The notes under the pieces were generated by a model. The model did no database searches. It had not been told where the DNA came from and saw only the letters and a list, made by a program, of their open reading frames with translations. A program made the translations under genes and the position numbers. A DNA stretch of 64,000 nt, from contig NZ_JAAIWM010000001.1 of NCBI RefSeq assembly GCF_011008845.1, forward strand, positions 434,001 to 498,000. The letters run 5' to 3'. Below, piece after piece: positions 35,033 through 44,600 of this stretch (within the stretch, counting starts at the first letter, position 1; the number at the start of each line of letters is the position of its first letter). The DNA comes from Bacillus mesophilus. GTDB taxonomy: Bacteria; Bacillota; Bacilli; Bacillales; SA4.

Positions 35033-36256
35033 TCACTCCTGCTCTTCAATATAGAAGCGTATTTCTTTTGCAGCAATTAGGGCTAGTTCCTTTGCCTTTT
35101 CCTTTGTTTCTGCTGCAGCCATTATATATCCATAGCGATGTCCCATAGAGGTGGGAGGATGCACGAACATTCCTTTTCTCGGCTTTATATAGACTTCCTT
35201 TACTCCTTCAGCTCGAACTGCTCTATTCTTTCCAGTAATCTTGACAATTTTCCCACTTGTTGAAATGGTTAAATAATGGGTATATACAACTTCACGTTTA
35301 ATTGGAGTTAGAATTACCGGCAGATCAAGATATAAACGTAACGTTTGTTCCACCACGTTAATCCCTAAACTATGAAGAACCATCGAATTCATAGCTCCTC
35401 CAGAAATCCGAGGATTGACCTCAATAAGCTTCCACTTTTCTCCTACTTTTCTAATTTCAAAGTGACAGCTTCCTTTTTTCATCCCAATTTCTCTGATAAT
35501 ATCATTCAATGTCTTTTTTAAAGAAACCAATGAAGAAGAATCTACATTTACAACAGAATAGTAACCCGTAATGATGAAGCGTTCTTCCTTTGTAATTTCC
35601 TGCTCAATCACTGCTAAAATTTCTACATTCCCGTCCACTACAAGAGTCTCTATCAACCATTGGGGACCGACAATATATTCTTCAATCAAAATAGGTTGTT
35701 CGGGATATTCCTGCAATAAGTTATTCATTACTTCAAGTAATTGCATTTTATCTTCTACAAGATAAACATCCTTTGAACCTGTTGATCCGGGTGCTTTCAC
35801 TATATGTGGAATGCCAACGGTTAAACGATTAATAAATGATTCTATGGATTCACCCGGGTCGAATACTGCATAATGAACATTAGCTGAGCACCTGTTTAGT
35901 GCTTGACGAGTTAGTACTTTATCTTCCATAACTTTTACAGACGGCAAACTAAACCCTTCCAAACCTAAACTCTCTGAAAGCTCAATGGCAATTGAAACAT
36001 ATGAATCAACAAAACTAATCACTCCATCAATGACTTTTCCCTGTGACTGTAATTTCTCCATGCAAGTGATCATTTCTTGAATATCTTTTGTGTGAAGTAA
36101 TACCATTTCATGGATATCAGGGAATTCTTCTCTTTGCTCAATGTATTTTTTGCGGTTCGTAAAAAGAACGGTATAATACCCCAACTCTTCAGCCGCTCGG
36201 ATGGCTTCTCTACTTGAACCAGATTTATTTGTTTCAATAAAAATAATAGTTCTCAA
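35033..36256 (-). CDS. ATP-grasp ligase (carboxylate-amine ligase family)
   Basis: About 407 residues with a pre-ATP-grasp domain, then the biotin-carboxylase/BacD-like ATP-grasp domain: HIVKAPGSTGSKDVYLV (P-loop-like Lys), ILIEEYIVGPQWLIETLV, FEIRKVGEKWKLIEVNPRISGGAMNSM with ENPR-type metal ligands. Members join an amino acid or other carboxylate to an amine. The start TTG 36254-36256 lies behind GAAGGTG. It is co-transcribed with the YheC/YheD gene downstream. The substrate cannot be predicted. Confidence 0.85.
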   Translation of the reverse strand: MRTIIFIETNKSGSSREAIRAAEELGYYTVLFTNRKKYIEQREEFPDIHEMVLLHTKDIQEMITCMEKLQSQGKVIDGVISFVDSYVSIAIELSESLGLEGFSLPSVKVMEDKVLTRQALNRCSANVHYAVFDPGESIESFINRLTVGIPHIVKAPGSTGSKDVYLVEDKMQLLEVMNNLLQEYPEQPILIEEYIVGPQWLIETLVVDGNVEILAVIEQEITKEERFIITGYYSVVNVDSSSLVSLKKTLNDIIREIGMKKGSCHFEIRKVGEKWKLIEVNPRISGGAMNSMVLHSLGINVVEQTLRLYLDLPVILTPIKREVVYTHYLTISTSGKIVKITGKNRAVRAEGVKEVYIKPRKGMFVHPPTSMGHRYGYIMAAAETKEKAKELALIAAKEIRFYIEEQE

Positions 36257-36406
36257 GACTTTACACACCTTCTTTTGGGTAAAAGGTATCAAAAATTCAT
36301 CTACTACAGCATATTGAACTGTCGGTTAAACGTGAAGTGTCCATCTACATATTTATGTAAACAAAAAAGAGACCAGGCTAAGCTTGATCTCCCCTTACCT
36401 TAAAGA

Positions 36407-36790
36407 TTAAAACCACCAAGGACGTCTACGATCTTCTACATCATCACGGTCATCTTTTTTGTCATCATCAAAGTCACGGCGATCGTCTTTTTTATCATCA
36501 TCAAACCGACGATCATCCACATCACCTAATACATCGTCATCCTTCTTAAAATCATCGTCTCTCACATCTTCTAAATCTCTTACTCTACGGTCTCCTCTTA
36601 GAAAACCAAACCATGGATCACGGCCTCTATCTCTATCTCTATCTCTATCTCTATCTCTATCTCTATCTCTATCTCTATCTCTGTCTCTGTCTCTGTCACC
36701 ACGTTTGCGGTCATCATCGCTCATAATAAAAACTTCATCTGCCTTAACAATAAGCTTATCTACATGGATTTCTTTTTTCTTTTTTGACAT
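36407..36790 (-). CDS. Asp/Arg-repeat protein of the spore-surface cluster
   Basis: 127 residues of extreme low complexity. A basic start (SKKKKEIHVDKLIVKADEVFIM) is followed by twelve consecutive Asp-Arg dipeptides, a WFGFLRG segment, an Asp/Lys/Arg-rich region with DDDKKDD repeats, and a terminal RRRPWWF. A sigma-K-like promoter lies upstream. Charged low-complexity proteins of this kind occur in spore coats (compare CotB/CotG-type), so a structural coat role is inferred. AGGAGGAAGT precedes the ATG. Confidence 0.75.
   Translation of the reverse strand: MSKKKKEIHVDKLIVKADEVFIMSDDDRKRGDRDRDRDRDRDRDRDRDRDRDRDRGRDPWFGFLRGDRRVRDLEDVRDDDFKKDDDVLGDVDDRRFDDDKKDDRRDFDDDKKDDRDDVEDRRRPWWF
36627..36698. 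repeat. Twelve-copy 6-bp tandem repeat encoding (Asp-Arg)n
   Basis: Nine CTATCT units, two CTGTCT and one CTGTCA (plus strand) stand in tandem without interruption. On the coding (minus) strand they read GAY-AGA, so every unit adds one Asp-Arg. Perfect units of this size are prone to slippage, so copy number may vary between strains without a frameshift. Confidence 0.95.
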
Positions 36791-36823
36791 CCTACTTCCT
36801 CCTCTTTAAGTATTACTCAAAGG

Positions 36824-36850
36824 TATAATATGTTTCAACAGAAAAGAGGT
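36824..36850 (-). promoter_or_regulatory. Sigma-K-like promoter of the Asp/Arg-repeat gene
   Basis: On the minus strand AC, exactly 16 nt, then CATATTATA matches the sigma-K pattern (AC-N16-CATAnnnTA). It ends about 34 bp before the ATG. Confidence 0.65.
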
Positions 36851-36941
36851 ATAGGCGGTTGTCCTTATTTTGAGAATAATTCAATAAAGTGTATGTATGT
36901 GTGAACGATAAAAAAAGAACACTCACATGTATGAGCGCTCT

Positions 36942-37397
36942 TTACCATTTTGGTTCAACTACTGGTAGCTTACGATTCACTAATCTAGGGTCTGCAAATT
37001 GAATGCCACAGAAATGATCAAGACAAACGGTGATACAACACTTCGTTTTTACGAGCTTATATACATCACAAAGTGAAGAAGCAATTGCTCCATCTACATC
37101 AATTGGAATAAGAAGACTAATCGTAACGGTGCCATTTTTATCGTGAACATCCTCTATCCTAAAAAAATTTGTCTCGAACACTTTTACAGCTTTGGAACCT
37201 GGTTTATAAAAGTAGCCTACAGACTTATAATAATCTCCAGAACTGTCATCTGTGACTAACATGAAGGGAATCGTGTCTTCTCCCATTCTGCCAGGTAGTA
37301 AATTGCGATAATAGGAACGCATGAAATCAAACACTACTTCTTGAACATTCATGGTCTTTTTTAAAACTTGAGCCAACTCCATATTTAAAACCCCCAT
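36942..37397 (-). CDS. CotY/CotZ/ExsY-like spore coat protein, diverged paralogue
   Basis: About 151 residues. It keeps the family order DTIPFMLVT (compare DTIPFILYT), FETNFFRIEDV (compare FKTPFFRV) and KTKCCITVCLDHFCGIQFADPRLV (compare CIEVDLxCFCAIQCLxPxL), but the Cys-rich N-terminus is replaced by an amphipathic NMELAQVLKKTMNVQEVVFDFMRSYYRNLL. Such proteins crosslink into the coat crust or exosporium basal layer. The start is one of three close ATGs (37403, 37397, 37382); 37397 has the best-spaced AGAGGATG. Confidence 0.82.
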   Translation of the reverse strand: MGVLNMELAQVLKKTMNVQEVVFDFMRSYYRNLLPGRMGEDTIPFMLVTDDSSGDYYKSVGYFYKPGSKAVKVFETNFFRIEDVHDKNGTVTISLLIPIDVDGAIASSLCDVYKLVKTKCCITVCLDHFCGIQFADPRLVNRKLPVVEPKW

Positions 37398-37426
37398 ATG
37401 CATCCTCTTTTATTCTATGCTATGGG

Positions 37427-38464
37427 TTAATGACTAGTGAATTCTCCGTTCTTGCTCCTATTAGCTAAGAAAAGAGCATATTCAATATGGTATTGTGCTG
37501 TCTCTAATTCTCGATATTTACAGCCTGGTCTCCAATTCACTTCGAAAAGCTTAAACTGATGACCATTTTCGATTGCGACATCGATTCCCAATTCATCAAA
37601 GCTTTTATCATAAAGTCTTTCAAACTTTTCTGGAAAATCTAAAGCCAGCTCTTTTAATTGACTTAGGATTCGTAAACCTTTATTCGAGAACTCTTCTTGT
37701 AAAAAATCCTCTAAGTCCACCCGATACCCACCACTGTGTATATTACTAACAATTCCACCAATTTGTCCGACTCTAGGATAGATCGCATTAATAGCCCATT
37801 TTCCTTCTCCATTTTTCTGTACATGTATTCGAAAGTCAAAGGGATGATTATGTTTCGTTTTACAAGTAATAAATGGCTGTAAAATAAATGACTTCTTAGA
37901 AAATCTCTCTTTTAGCATTTCTGTTACTTCTTCTATAGACAATACCACTTCTTTTACCTTTTCTGTCCAAACGATGGAGTTAGAATTTTCAACTTCCATG
38001 TAAATAAGCTCTCTACCCTTACTACCCTTCTTAGGCTTAATGATAATCTTTTTATATTCCTTTATGAGTTCCATTACTTCAGTTGGATCCTCTATTTCAA
38101 ATGATGGTATGAGCAGCTCGGTAAATAATTCAGATTCAACCATTCGTTTATAGACGGAATATTTATTACCGATTGAATGACTTGTGAATGGTATTTCCTT
38201 TTTTAATCGTTGATTGATCTTTCTTTCCTTTTTTGTCCTTGGGGAACCAGCATTAAATAAAGCATCTGGAAATGGCATCTTTTCCTCCACCCAATTACCA
38301 TCCTTATAAACCTTTCCATGTATGAAGCGATTCGAAAAATCTACATCTTCATAGGTGAAGTAGAAAAAGGTAACCCCCATCATTTTGGCAACTGCTGCAC
38401 AGGCATAAGCTTTCCGTACTTTTTGTGGTTTTCTCTGATTATGGAGCATTCCAATAATGGACAA
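37427..38464 (-). CDS. YheC/YheD-type coat-associated ATP-grasp protein
   Basis: 345 residues, a paralogue of the protein at 33998-35029: IIGMLHNQRKP, FFYFTYEDVDF, PFTSHSIGNKYSVYKRM, IIIKPKKGSKGRELIYM (ATP-binding), HPFDFRIHVQKNGEGKW, VSNIHSGGYRVDLEDFL, and EVNWRPGCKY (metal ligands). The TTG start follows AAGGAGTGGG. The two paralogues bracket the Asp/Arg-repeat gene and a CotY-like gene, suggesting work on the same spore layer. Substrate unknown. Confidence 0.87.
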   Translation of the reverse strand: MSIIGMLHNQRKPQKVRKAYACAAVAKMMGVTFFYFTYEDVDFSNRFIHGKVYKDGNWVEEKMPFPDALFNAGSPRTKKERKINQRLKKEIPFTSHSIGNKYSVYKRMVESELFTELLIPSFEIEDPTEVMELIKEYKKIIIKPKKGSKGRELIYMEVENSNSIVWTEKVKEVVLSIEEVTEMLKERFSKKSFILQPFITCKTKHNHPFDFRIHVQKNGEGKWAINAIYPRVGQIGGIVSNIHSGGYRVDLEDFLQEEFSNKGLRILSQLKELALDFPEKFERLYDKSFDELGIDVAIENGHQFKLFEVNWRPGCKYRELETAQYHIEYALFLANRSKNGEFTSH

Positions 38465-38662
38465 TTTCTCCCACTCCTTCTAGTACACCAACTGCATTAA
38501 ATCTATTATCCTTTATTAGTTTATTAGTTTCCTATATTGAATGTGAGCCTCATCATGTAGACGTTTTAAGGATTTTTTTAAAGGAGGGGTAACCGTACCT
38601 GTCCAATGGTGAATTTCAAACATAAAATACAATATCACTTTTAGAAAGAGGTGAGAATTATT

Positions 38663-38860
38663 ATGTCAAAAAAGAAAAAGAGAAAAGTGGAAAAAGTAGT
38701 CAAAGTGATCATAAAAGAAAAACGCCATCGTCACTTTGATGATGACTGTCATTGTAAGTCACTATGTAGACGCTTCCGTTGTCGTCCTGTTTGTCATTTA
38801 AGACATCGTTGTGGCTGTAGACGTGACCACTTTTTTGATGATTTTCATCATCACTGGTAA
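38663..38860 (+). CDS. Cys/His-rich basic small protein of the spore-surface cluster
   Basis: 65 residues. A Lys-rich start (MSKKKKRKVEKVVKVIIKEKR) resembles the opening of the Asp/Arg-repeat protein. The rest alternates His, Asp, Arg and seven Cys (CHCKSLCRRFRCRPVCHLRHRCGC) and ends FDDFHHHW. Metal binding or disulfide crosslinking in the coat is likely. AGAGGTGA lies 8 nt before the ATG. A CATAAAATA box at 38621-38629 is a candidate sigma-K -10. Confidence 0.65.
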   Translation: MSKKKKRKVEKVVKVIIKEKRHRHFDDDCHCKSLCRRFRCRPVCHLRHRCGCRRDHFFDDFHHHW

Positions 38861-38972
38861 ACACACATTTTTGGAGAGGACAAGGTAAACTTGTTCTCTC
38901 TTCAGGCTTATGTCCATTTCAAAATACCAAAAATTTCATATTATATGATATACGGGGATAGGAGGTATTAAT

Positions 38973-39287
38973 ATGTCTCATCATCACGTCACTTGTCGTT
39001 CATGTCAATCAAAGTTGCAACAACATTCTCCTGTGCATTCTACTAATCGATTACAATCGCTAAATGGTCAATCTTGTCGTTGCCAACATAATAACAGACT
39101 ACTTAGTGGTAATCATCGTAGTATTGGTCACAAATGTAATCTCCAGCGTACCGGCTTGAGAAATCATCTAGGAGTTCCGAGATTAACTCCATTAAGAAGA
39201 AGAAATCAACATTTAGTTGAGGATCATGTTCATCATCACAGCCTTGGACGCAGATCTTCTAATACCACGATAAACTTCTTCTTATAA
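38973..39287 (+). CDS. His/Cys/Arg-rich small protein of the spore-surface cluster
   Basis: 104 residues, rich in His, Gln, Arg, Asn and Ser, with a CRSC pair and a CRC pair in the N-terminal half, and clusters VHHHS near the C-terminus. It has no hydrophobic segment and fits a structural or metal-binding coat protein. An ATAGGAGGT site precedes the ATG, and CATATTATA at 38937-38945 is a sigma-K-like -10 lacking a clear AC at 16 nt. No named family recognised. Confidence 0.6.
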   Translation: MSHHHVTCRSCQSKLQQHSPVHSTNRLQSLNGQSCRCQHNNRLLSGNHRSIGHKCNLQRTGLRNHLGVPRLTPLRRRNQHLVEDHVHHHSLGRRSSNTTINFFL

Positions 39288-39330
39288 TCTCTTTAAAAAT
39301 AAAAAAAATATCATAGGGAGGAAAGAAATT

Positions 39331-39822
39331 ATGACTCATCATTGTTCAATATGTGGTAAGAAAACTTCTTATCACGACGACCACCATTATCATGATTTCC
39401 ATCATGTTCACCACGGTTTTGAACCTCATCACCATCACCATCAAGACTATTGTAGACACCATGATTTTGAACATCATGGTCATGACCACTTGTATGATCG
39501 CTTCTTGTGTGACAAGGATTTCCGTGTACGACTAGGTGGACTACAAGGTGGATTAAACTACCGTCTTCGTCAGCTTATTGGATGTGTAGTAAAGATGGAG
39601 CTAGAAGGTGATCGTAAAGTTAAAGCTAGAATTTGCTTTGTAGGATCTGATTTTGTAGAAATAGAAGTTTTAGATCATGATAAAAAAGAAGAAGAAAAGC
39701 AAGAAGAGAATAAAGATAAGAAAAAAAAGAAAAAGAAGAAAAAAAAGCACAAAAAAATCGGTAAATCATGGATATTACCCTTCGAATCAGTTGGATTTGT
39801 TGAATTAGATGATCATCACTAA
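39331..39822 (+). CDS. His-rich protein with an Sm-like barrel split by a Lys-rich loop
   Basis: 163 residues. Residues 1-60 are very His-rich (H runs and a CSIC pair). Residues ~78-115 (LIGCVVKMELEGDRKVKARICFVGSDFVEIEVL) look like the first strands of an Sm-like barrel. A ~40-residue Glu/Lys-rich insertion with ten consecutive Lys follows, then SWILPFESVGFVELDDHH as the last strands. The same final block (W-I-PF-S-x-V-x-ELD) ends the next gene. It is probably a spore-surface structural or metal-binding protein, co-transcribed with the next gene. Confidence 0.65.
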   Translation: MTHHCSICGKKTSYHDDHHYHDFHHVHHGFEPHHHHHQDYCRHHDFEHHGHDHLYDRFLCDKDFRVRLGGLQGGLNYRLRQLIGCVVKMELEGDRKVKARICFVGSDFVEIEVLDHDKKEEEKQEENKDKKKKKKKKKKHKKIGKSWILPFESVGFVELDDHH

Positions 39823-39878
39823 TAAGCATTACCGCTCTCTATGGGCGGATACATAACAATAGAAAGGAGGGTAAACCT

Positions 39879-40736
39879 ATGGAACAACAATTGTCGATAC
39901 AACGATTAATCCAACTCACTCAAAAGAAGAAACCCTACTGCTTCCTTCCGTTCATGCCTGAATTTGTTATTGTCATCTATTTAGAGAACGGTAAGCCATT
40001 CAAACCTTTTATCCAAATTGGTAAAGAGTGTTTCTCTACAATCTATCTAAAACCTTTGCATGTAGACATTGAATCGAACTGCCTATTTGTTCGACCGGTC
40101 CATGAGCATCACCCCTCTTTCAAAACCAGGGATCGTATTACTTTGGATTTAAAGCAAATTTGTGCTATACAATTTTTTGAAGTAAACAAAAACAACAACG
40201 AAAAAATCGATAACGGATCAGACGCCCCCCTCGTAACCAGTTCAGATAAAGAACCTGAAATTAACTCATCTAAGAAAGTAAAGAGAACAATCACGATTCC
40301 TTCCTACCCACCTTCTACTCGACATGAAGATAACACAAGATCCCTTGAAGAAAATACACCTACTGACAAAGAGCATAATAACCCTGATATCTCTAAAAAA
40401 GGTAGCAATAAAAGTAAAGCTCATTTTGATAAAGCGAAAGATGATGAAATACAAAATGAAGCGACTATAGATCCAGTAATTGAAACTCAATTTGAGCTAG
40501 GAATAGATACAGAGCTAGGTCAAAACAAGGATTCTCATCAAATAGAAGCGAAATATTCTCCACAGGATCAATATAAGCAACAGAATAAAAATGAGCCAGA
40601 TAAGTCATTAATAGAAAGTAAACCAAAGAAAAAGAAGAAGAACAAGAAGAAGATTAACTATAATCACTGGATTGTACCATTTTCATCTATTGTTAAAATT
40701 GAATTAGATGAAGAGAATGATAGAGGTGAAAAATAA
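39879..40736 (+). CDS. Fused coat protein: diverged CotY-like N-terminus plus Lys-rich C-terminus
   Basis: 285 residues. Residues ~20-105 echo CotY/CotZ: FVIVIYLENGKPFKPFIQIG (compare IPFILYTKKGKPFTAFGNI) and ITLDLKQICAIQFF (compare IEVDLSCFCAIQCL). A long Lys/Glu/Asn/Asp-rich disordered linker (105-250) leads to a poly-Lys patch and the block NHWIVPFSSIVKIELDEEND, shared with the preceding gene. GAAAGGAGGGT precedes the ATG. This is an apparent fusion of two spore-surface modules (inference from pattern similarity). Confidence 0.65.
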   Translation: MEQQLSIQRLIQLTQKKKPYCFLPFMPEFVIVIYLENGKPFKPFIQIGKECFSTIYLKPLHVDIESNCLFVRPVHEHHPSFKTRDRITLDLKQICAIQFFEVNKNNNEKIDNGSDAPLVTSSDKEPEINSSKKVKRTITIPSYPPSTRHEDNTRSLEENTPTDKEHNNPDISKKGSNKSKAHFDKAKDDEIQNEATIDPVIETQFELGIDTELGQNKDSHQIEAKYSPQDQYKQQNKNEPDKSLIESKPKKKKKNKKKINYNHWIVPFSSIVKIELDEENDRGEK

Positions 40737-40765
40737 ATTCATCTCTATTATCCTTTTAACCACAA

Positions 40766-40799
40766 GAAACGTCACTTATGATGAATAAGTGACGTTCTT
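40766..40799. terminator. Bidirectional terminator
   Basis: AACGTCACTTAT and ATAAGTGACGTT (40768-40779 / 40785-40796) form a 12-bp stem between the convergent coat gene and mnx-type operon end; T-rich on both sides. Confidence 0.85.
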
Positions 40800-40803
40800 G
40801 TTT

Positions 40804-41553
40804 CTATTTCTTTAATAAAGATATCTTACAAACATTATTCATTGGTATTTCTCTTTCTTTTTTCTTCATTTTTATGGTGAAGGACTCATCATGAACTTCA
40901 CAGATTTTCCCTTTCATTTTGCGACCATCTAAACTAACCTTTACCGTTTCACCTATTAGTAACATTAGATAGATTTTAAGATTAAGTCTGAAGAAGAGCT
41001 GAATGAGCTCTGGGGATGATGATACTACCTCACCAAAGTTAAACGTTAACCTTCTTCTAAAGCATGGATCAATATCGTTAAGCCTAGCTTCTGATTCTGG
41101 TTCCGCATATCGATTCTTTAATTTTATTAATAATACTTGTTTGAATCTTACCAATACATCTGATTTCTTTCTTTTCAACAATACAAAATCTTGACCTACA
41201 AGATACACCCTTCCTTTTACACTCATATTTTTGCCTTCTCTGATGAGGCTTGGGCAATTTAACTTTACAATTACCTGTTGTCCGACGAGACCATCAAACG
41301 CTTCCTTAAATATCTCATTTGGCTCCCGTTCTCCTGAAAGCCCGAGATCTAATAAGAGGTTATTTACCTCTTCTAGATTAGCTTCTACTTCTTCTAATTC
41401 TTCTTCAGATAAGCAGGAATTGGGGGAAGGGAATTTGGGTTGTGGTATTTTATCTGGACAACATTCTTCTGGAATGCAAAAATCATCTGGGGCATTAGCG
41501 GGCACAAATTCTGGACACCGAAATTCGTTACATACATTTTCATTTTCCATCAT
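40804..41553 (-). CDS. Spore-surface protein with two Sm-like modules, downstream of mnxG
   Basis: 249 residues. A Cys-rich head (CNEFRCPEF, CIPEECCPDK) and an acidic helix are followed by two barrel-like units: LVGQQVIVKLNCP ... VKGRVYLVGQDFVLLKRKKSDVLVRFKQVLLIKL (~90-145) and LIGETVKVSLDGRKMKGKICEVHDESFTIKMKKKEREIPMNNVCKISLL at the end. Between them FRRRLTFNFGEVVSSSPELIQLF matches FREKLLYNFGETVTKRDPIYQLF of the first gene of the operon (45981-46739), so the two are paralogues flanking mnxEFG. Its role is unknown; it may assemble with the Mn oxidase. Confidence 0.72.
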   Translation of the reverse strand: MMENENVCNEFRCPEFVPANAPDDFCIPEECCPDKIPQPKFPSPNSCLSEEELEEVEANLEEVNNLLLDLGLSGEREPNEIFKEAFDGLVGQQVIVKLNCPSLIREGKNMSVKGRVYLVGQDFVLLKRKKSDVLVRFKQVLLIKLKNRYAEPESEARLNDIDPCFRRRLTFNFGEVVSSSPELIQLFFRLNLKIYLMLLIGETVKVSLDGRKMKGKICEVHDESFTIKMKKKEREIPMNNVCKISLLKK

Positions 41554-41600
41554 TTCACCACCTTTTTTTATTAGAAGGGGACATTCAAGTCCCCGTTGTA

Positions 41601-44600
41601 CTATTTTTCAAGTGGAGGTAAATGTTTCATAAATCTTTCATGAACTCTCATGATCCCCCACATTCCGAGTTCAATATCCCACATGATATTACCCGATCGA
41701 TACATATAATCACCTGGGAAGTTAAAAAGACTACCTGCACCACCGACTAACTCAAGGTCTACCTTACGCCCCATTACGTTAAAACCGACAAAAGATTCTA
41801 TACGAGAATTTAAATCCCTAGCATCAAATCTCCAGTAATGCCCATGCAGGTGGAAAGTGTGAGTTCTCCTCCGTTCTGCAGGAGTGACCAGTCGAATTGA
41901 AACAGGGTCCCCAGGATAAGCTTCATATACAGGTGTTGCAGGGTCTCCAAACACCTTAGAACTAAATAAATCACTTAATTCTGGATGTTCCCTAAATCGA
42001 TTAATTAAACGTTCCGTACGATAGTTAAAGCCTCTTGAGCCTTGGTCATACGTATCCACTTCTTCTACAGCCAAATCCTCAGGTCCATCTGCTAATAAGA
42101 TTCCATCTACTGGATCTTGGATTAATTGTCCTGCTTCATCATATAAGCGAACTCCATCGTGCATAATCATGACAAACTCACGGATATCTGGAAGCAGAGG
42201 ATGACGAAGTACTGCATTGGACCCAGATTTAAGTGGTTCGTGCGTATACGGATCAAGATACTCTGTTCCCCTTACTTCACCTATGATCGCACCAAATGCA
42301 CCTTGAGAACGATGGTTACGAATATCTGCCATATCCCACATACCTCTTGCAGCACCGTTAGATCGGTCAATATACCATTTATACTTAATGGTTTCACCTG
42401 GACCAACTGTTTGATCAGGATTAAATCCTACTGTTTCACCCGCTGAAGTTTTAACGTCATATAATACCAACTGTGGATGAAGCGATACCCTTAAGGAAGG
42501 TGGATAAAATGCTTGTTCCTTTACTTCAGGGTATGGGTAAATTCCATCTTTAAATGGAAACTTATCAAATTCCAGTAAGCTCGTAAGATTCACTTCAATG
42601 GTATCTCCTACATTTCCTCTTATTACTAATGGTTCTGGGTTTTTACGTCCTGCGAGAATATCATCTACATCTTCTGCCAAGGCGAAAACAATTCCATTCT
42701 GATCCACCTCACCATAAGTTGGGTTATAAATGATAGGAGTTTGAATGGCTACAATGTCATAACACCTAACAGGACTTTCAGGTGGTCCAAGACTAACTAC
42801 CTCTTTTGCCTTTTCCGGTGGCTCGCCCGTACAAACTGGTAATGGCTTTGTTCGTTTTGGTGGGAGTGGTTGATCTGACAGCGGAATTAAGTTTGGAACT
42901 TCTTCATCATAAGCACGAATGAGTCCCCACGTACCATTCCATAAATCCTCTTCTGTTTCAAATGTCCATAAATAGTCGCCTGAAGTATGCAAATACGTTT
43001 CAAATGTGAAGGATTCCGAGATTCCTATATGCTGCTGATCCTCATTCTTTGAATCCAAATCTCTTCGTTCACTTAACCATTCCAACCCATGGAGATTAAA
43101 GCTGTGTGATTCTTCGTGCGCCCCCTGAAGAAGTCGGATTCGGATGGGATCCCCTTCATAAGCCCTTAAAATATCGGTGACTGGGTCTCCATGAACATAA
43201 GAACTGAAGGAATACGCAGGTTCACAATCAGGTCCAAGTCTAAATTGTAGTGGTTCATTTCTATAGTTCACAGCAAATACTCCGGGATCATCTAACGAAC
43301 CAGGGTATCCTGGTGGTGCAATTGGGTTTCCATCCTTGTCAAACAAATAGACAAAATCTTGAACATTTAATGCGAGATCACGGTAATCAGGAATCAATGG
43401 ATGGAACACCGTTACCTGTGTGCCTCTAACTGTTTCTTCTCCTGTTTGAGAATCTACAATATTTGAAAATCTTGGTTGCACCACGCCTGCACCAAACACT
43501 CCATGCTGTTCATGTTGAACCGCAAATAAATGATCGTGGAAAAACCAAGCTTTTAATTCTACATCAGCAAAATATTCATAACGAATGGTTTCACCAGGTA
43601 ATACGCTAGAATCATAGTTCCACCCTACATTCGCTCCATCATTTACTAAAACATCAAATTTCACAAAGTGGATATGCATGCCAACTTCATAGGTTCTAAC
43701 CGCAGTTTGAAACGCATCTCCATCTAATATATGAGGTAGTCTATTTGTAAAATTCACACGTATACATACACCTGCTGGCTGGTGTATGATTAATGGTATT
43801 GGCTCTTTTCGTCCTGACAACACATCATCGATATCCTCATCAAGGATATATATACGACCTTTTGGATCGTGCCAGCCTTGCTTGTTATAGACAATCGGTA
43901 GTTCAATAAGAGAAATATTATATTCAATTACAGGAGCATTATCTAAGCATGGATCTGAAAAAACTGCACCAGGACGTGGATTAGGAATAGCCGCATTACG
44001 TTCTAGATCTGTCATTTCTCGACCACCCACTATCCCTAGTGGAGGTCTTGGTGCTTTACAACCAACTTTACCAGGAATAAAGTTAGGAAAACCAGGGCGT
44101 TCTGGAGTTGGAATCGGTGGTGGTTCTCTGTCAGGAAGTGGCTGTAATGCTTTAATTGGGACGCCATTTGGGTAGCACTGACTGCCATCCTGCAGGGTAT
44201 CAAATACACGATTTATTCCCCACATTCCTGCACCAAAATGCGGATATAAGTGACAGTGTATGATAACGTCACCTATTGAGCCATGCAAACTACCTAACCC
44301 ATATAAAGGTTCAATATCATAATGAGTTTGTGGGCTTGTTGATTGAGAGTCAAATATTTCTGAATTTACATTCTTATTATCCCTAAACCATTGGTGAACA
44401 TGATAGTGAAACACATGCGTTTCTTTCACCCCTGCATGACTAAGTCTGATTTTAGCTGAATCTCCTACATAACCTCTCAATATAGGTGTGGCTGGATCTC
44501 CAAACACCCATGAATCATGATGGACTTCCTCTCCATCACAATCAGGACAAACAACACCTTCAGAAATTAACTGTTTTCTTCTGTTTAATGGTTCATAACG

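Noticed and set aside
36627..36698. Tandem repeats as a CRISPR-like array
   Set aside because: Units are 6 bp, contiguous and without spacers, and lie inside a coding sequence. No CRISPR repeats or cas genes are in the window.
36459..36809. Plus-strand open frame rich in Ser/Leu across the Asp/Arg-repeat gene
   Set aside because: Shadow of the 6-bp repeat read in the other direction; the minus-strand frame has the ribosome site and sigma-K promoter.
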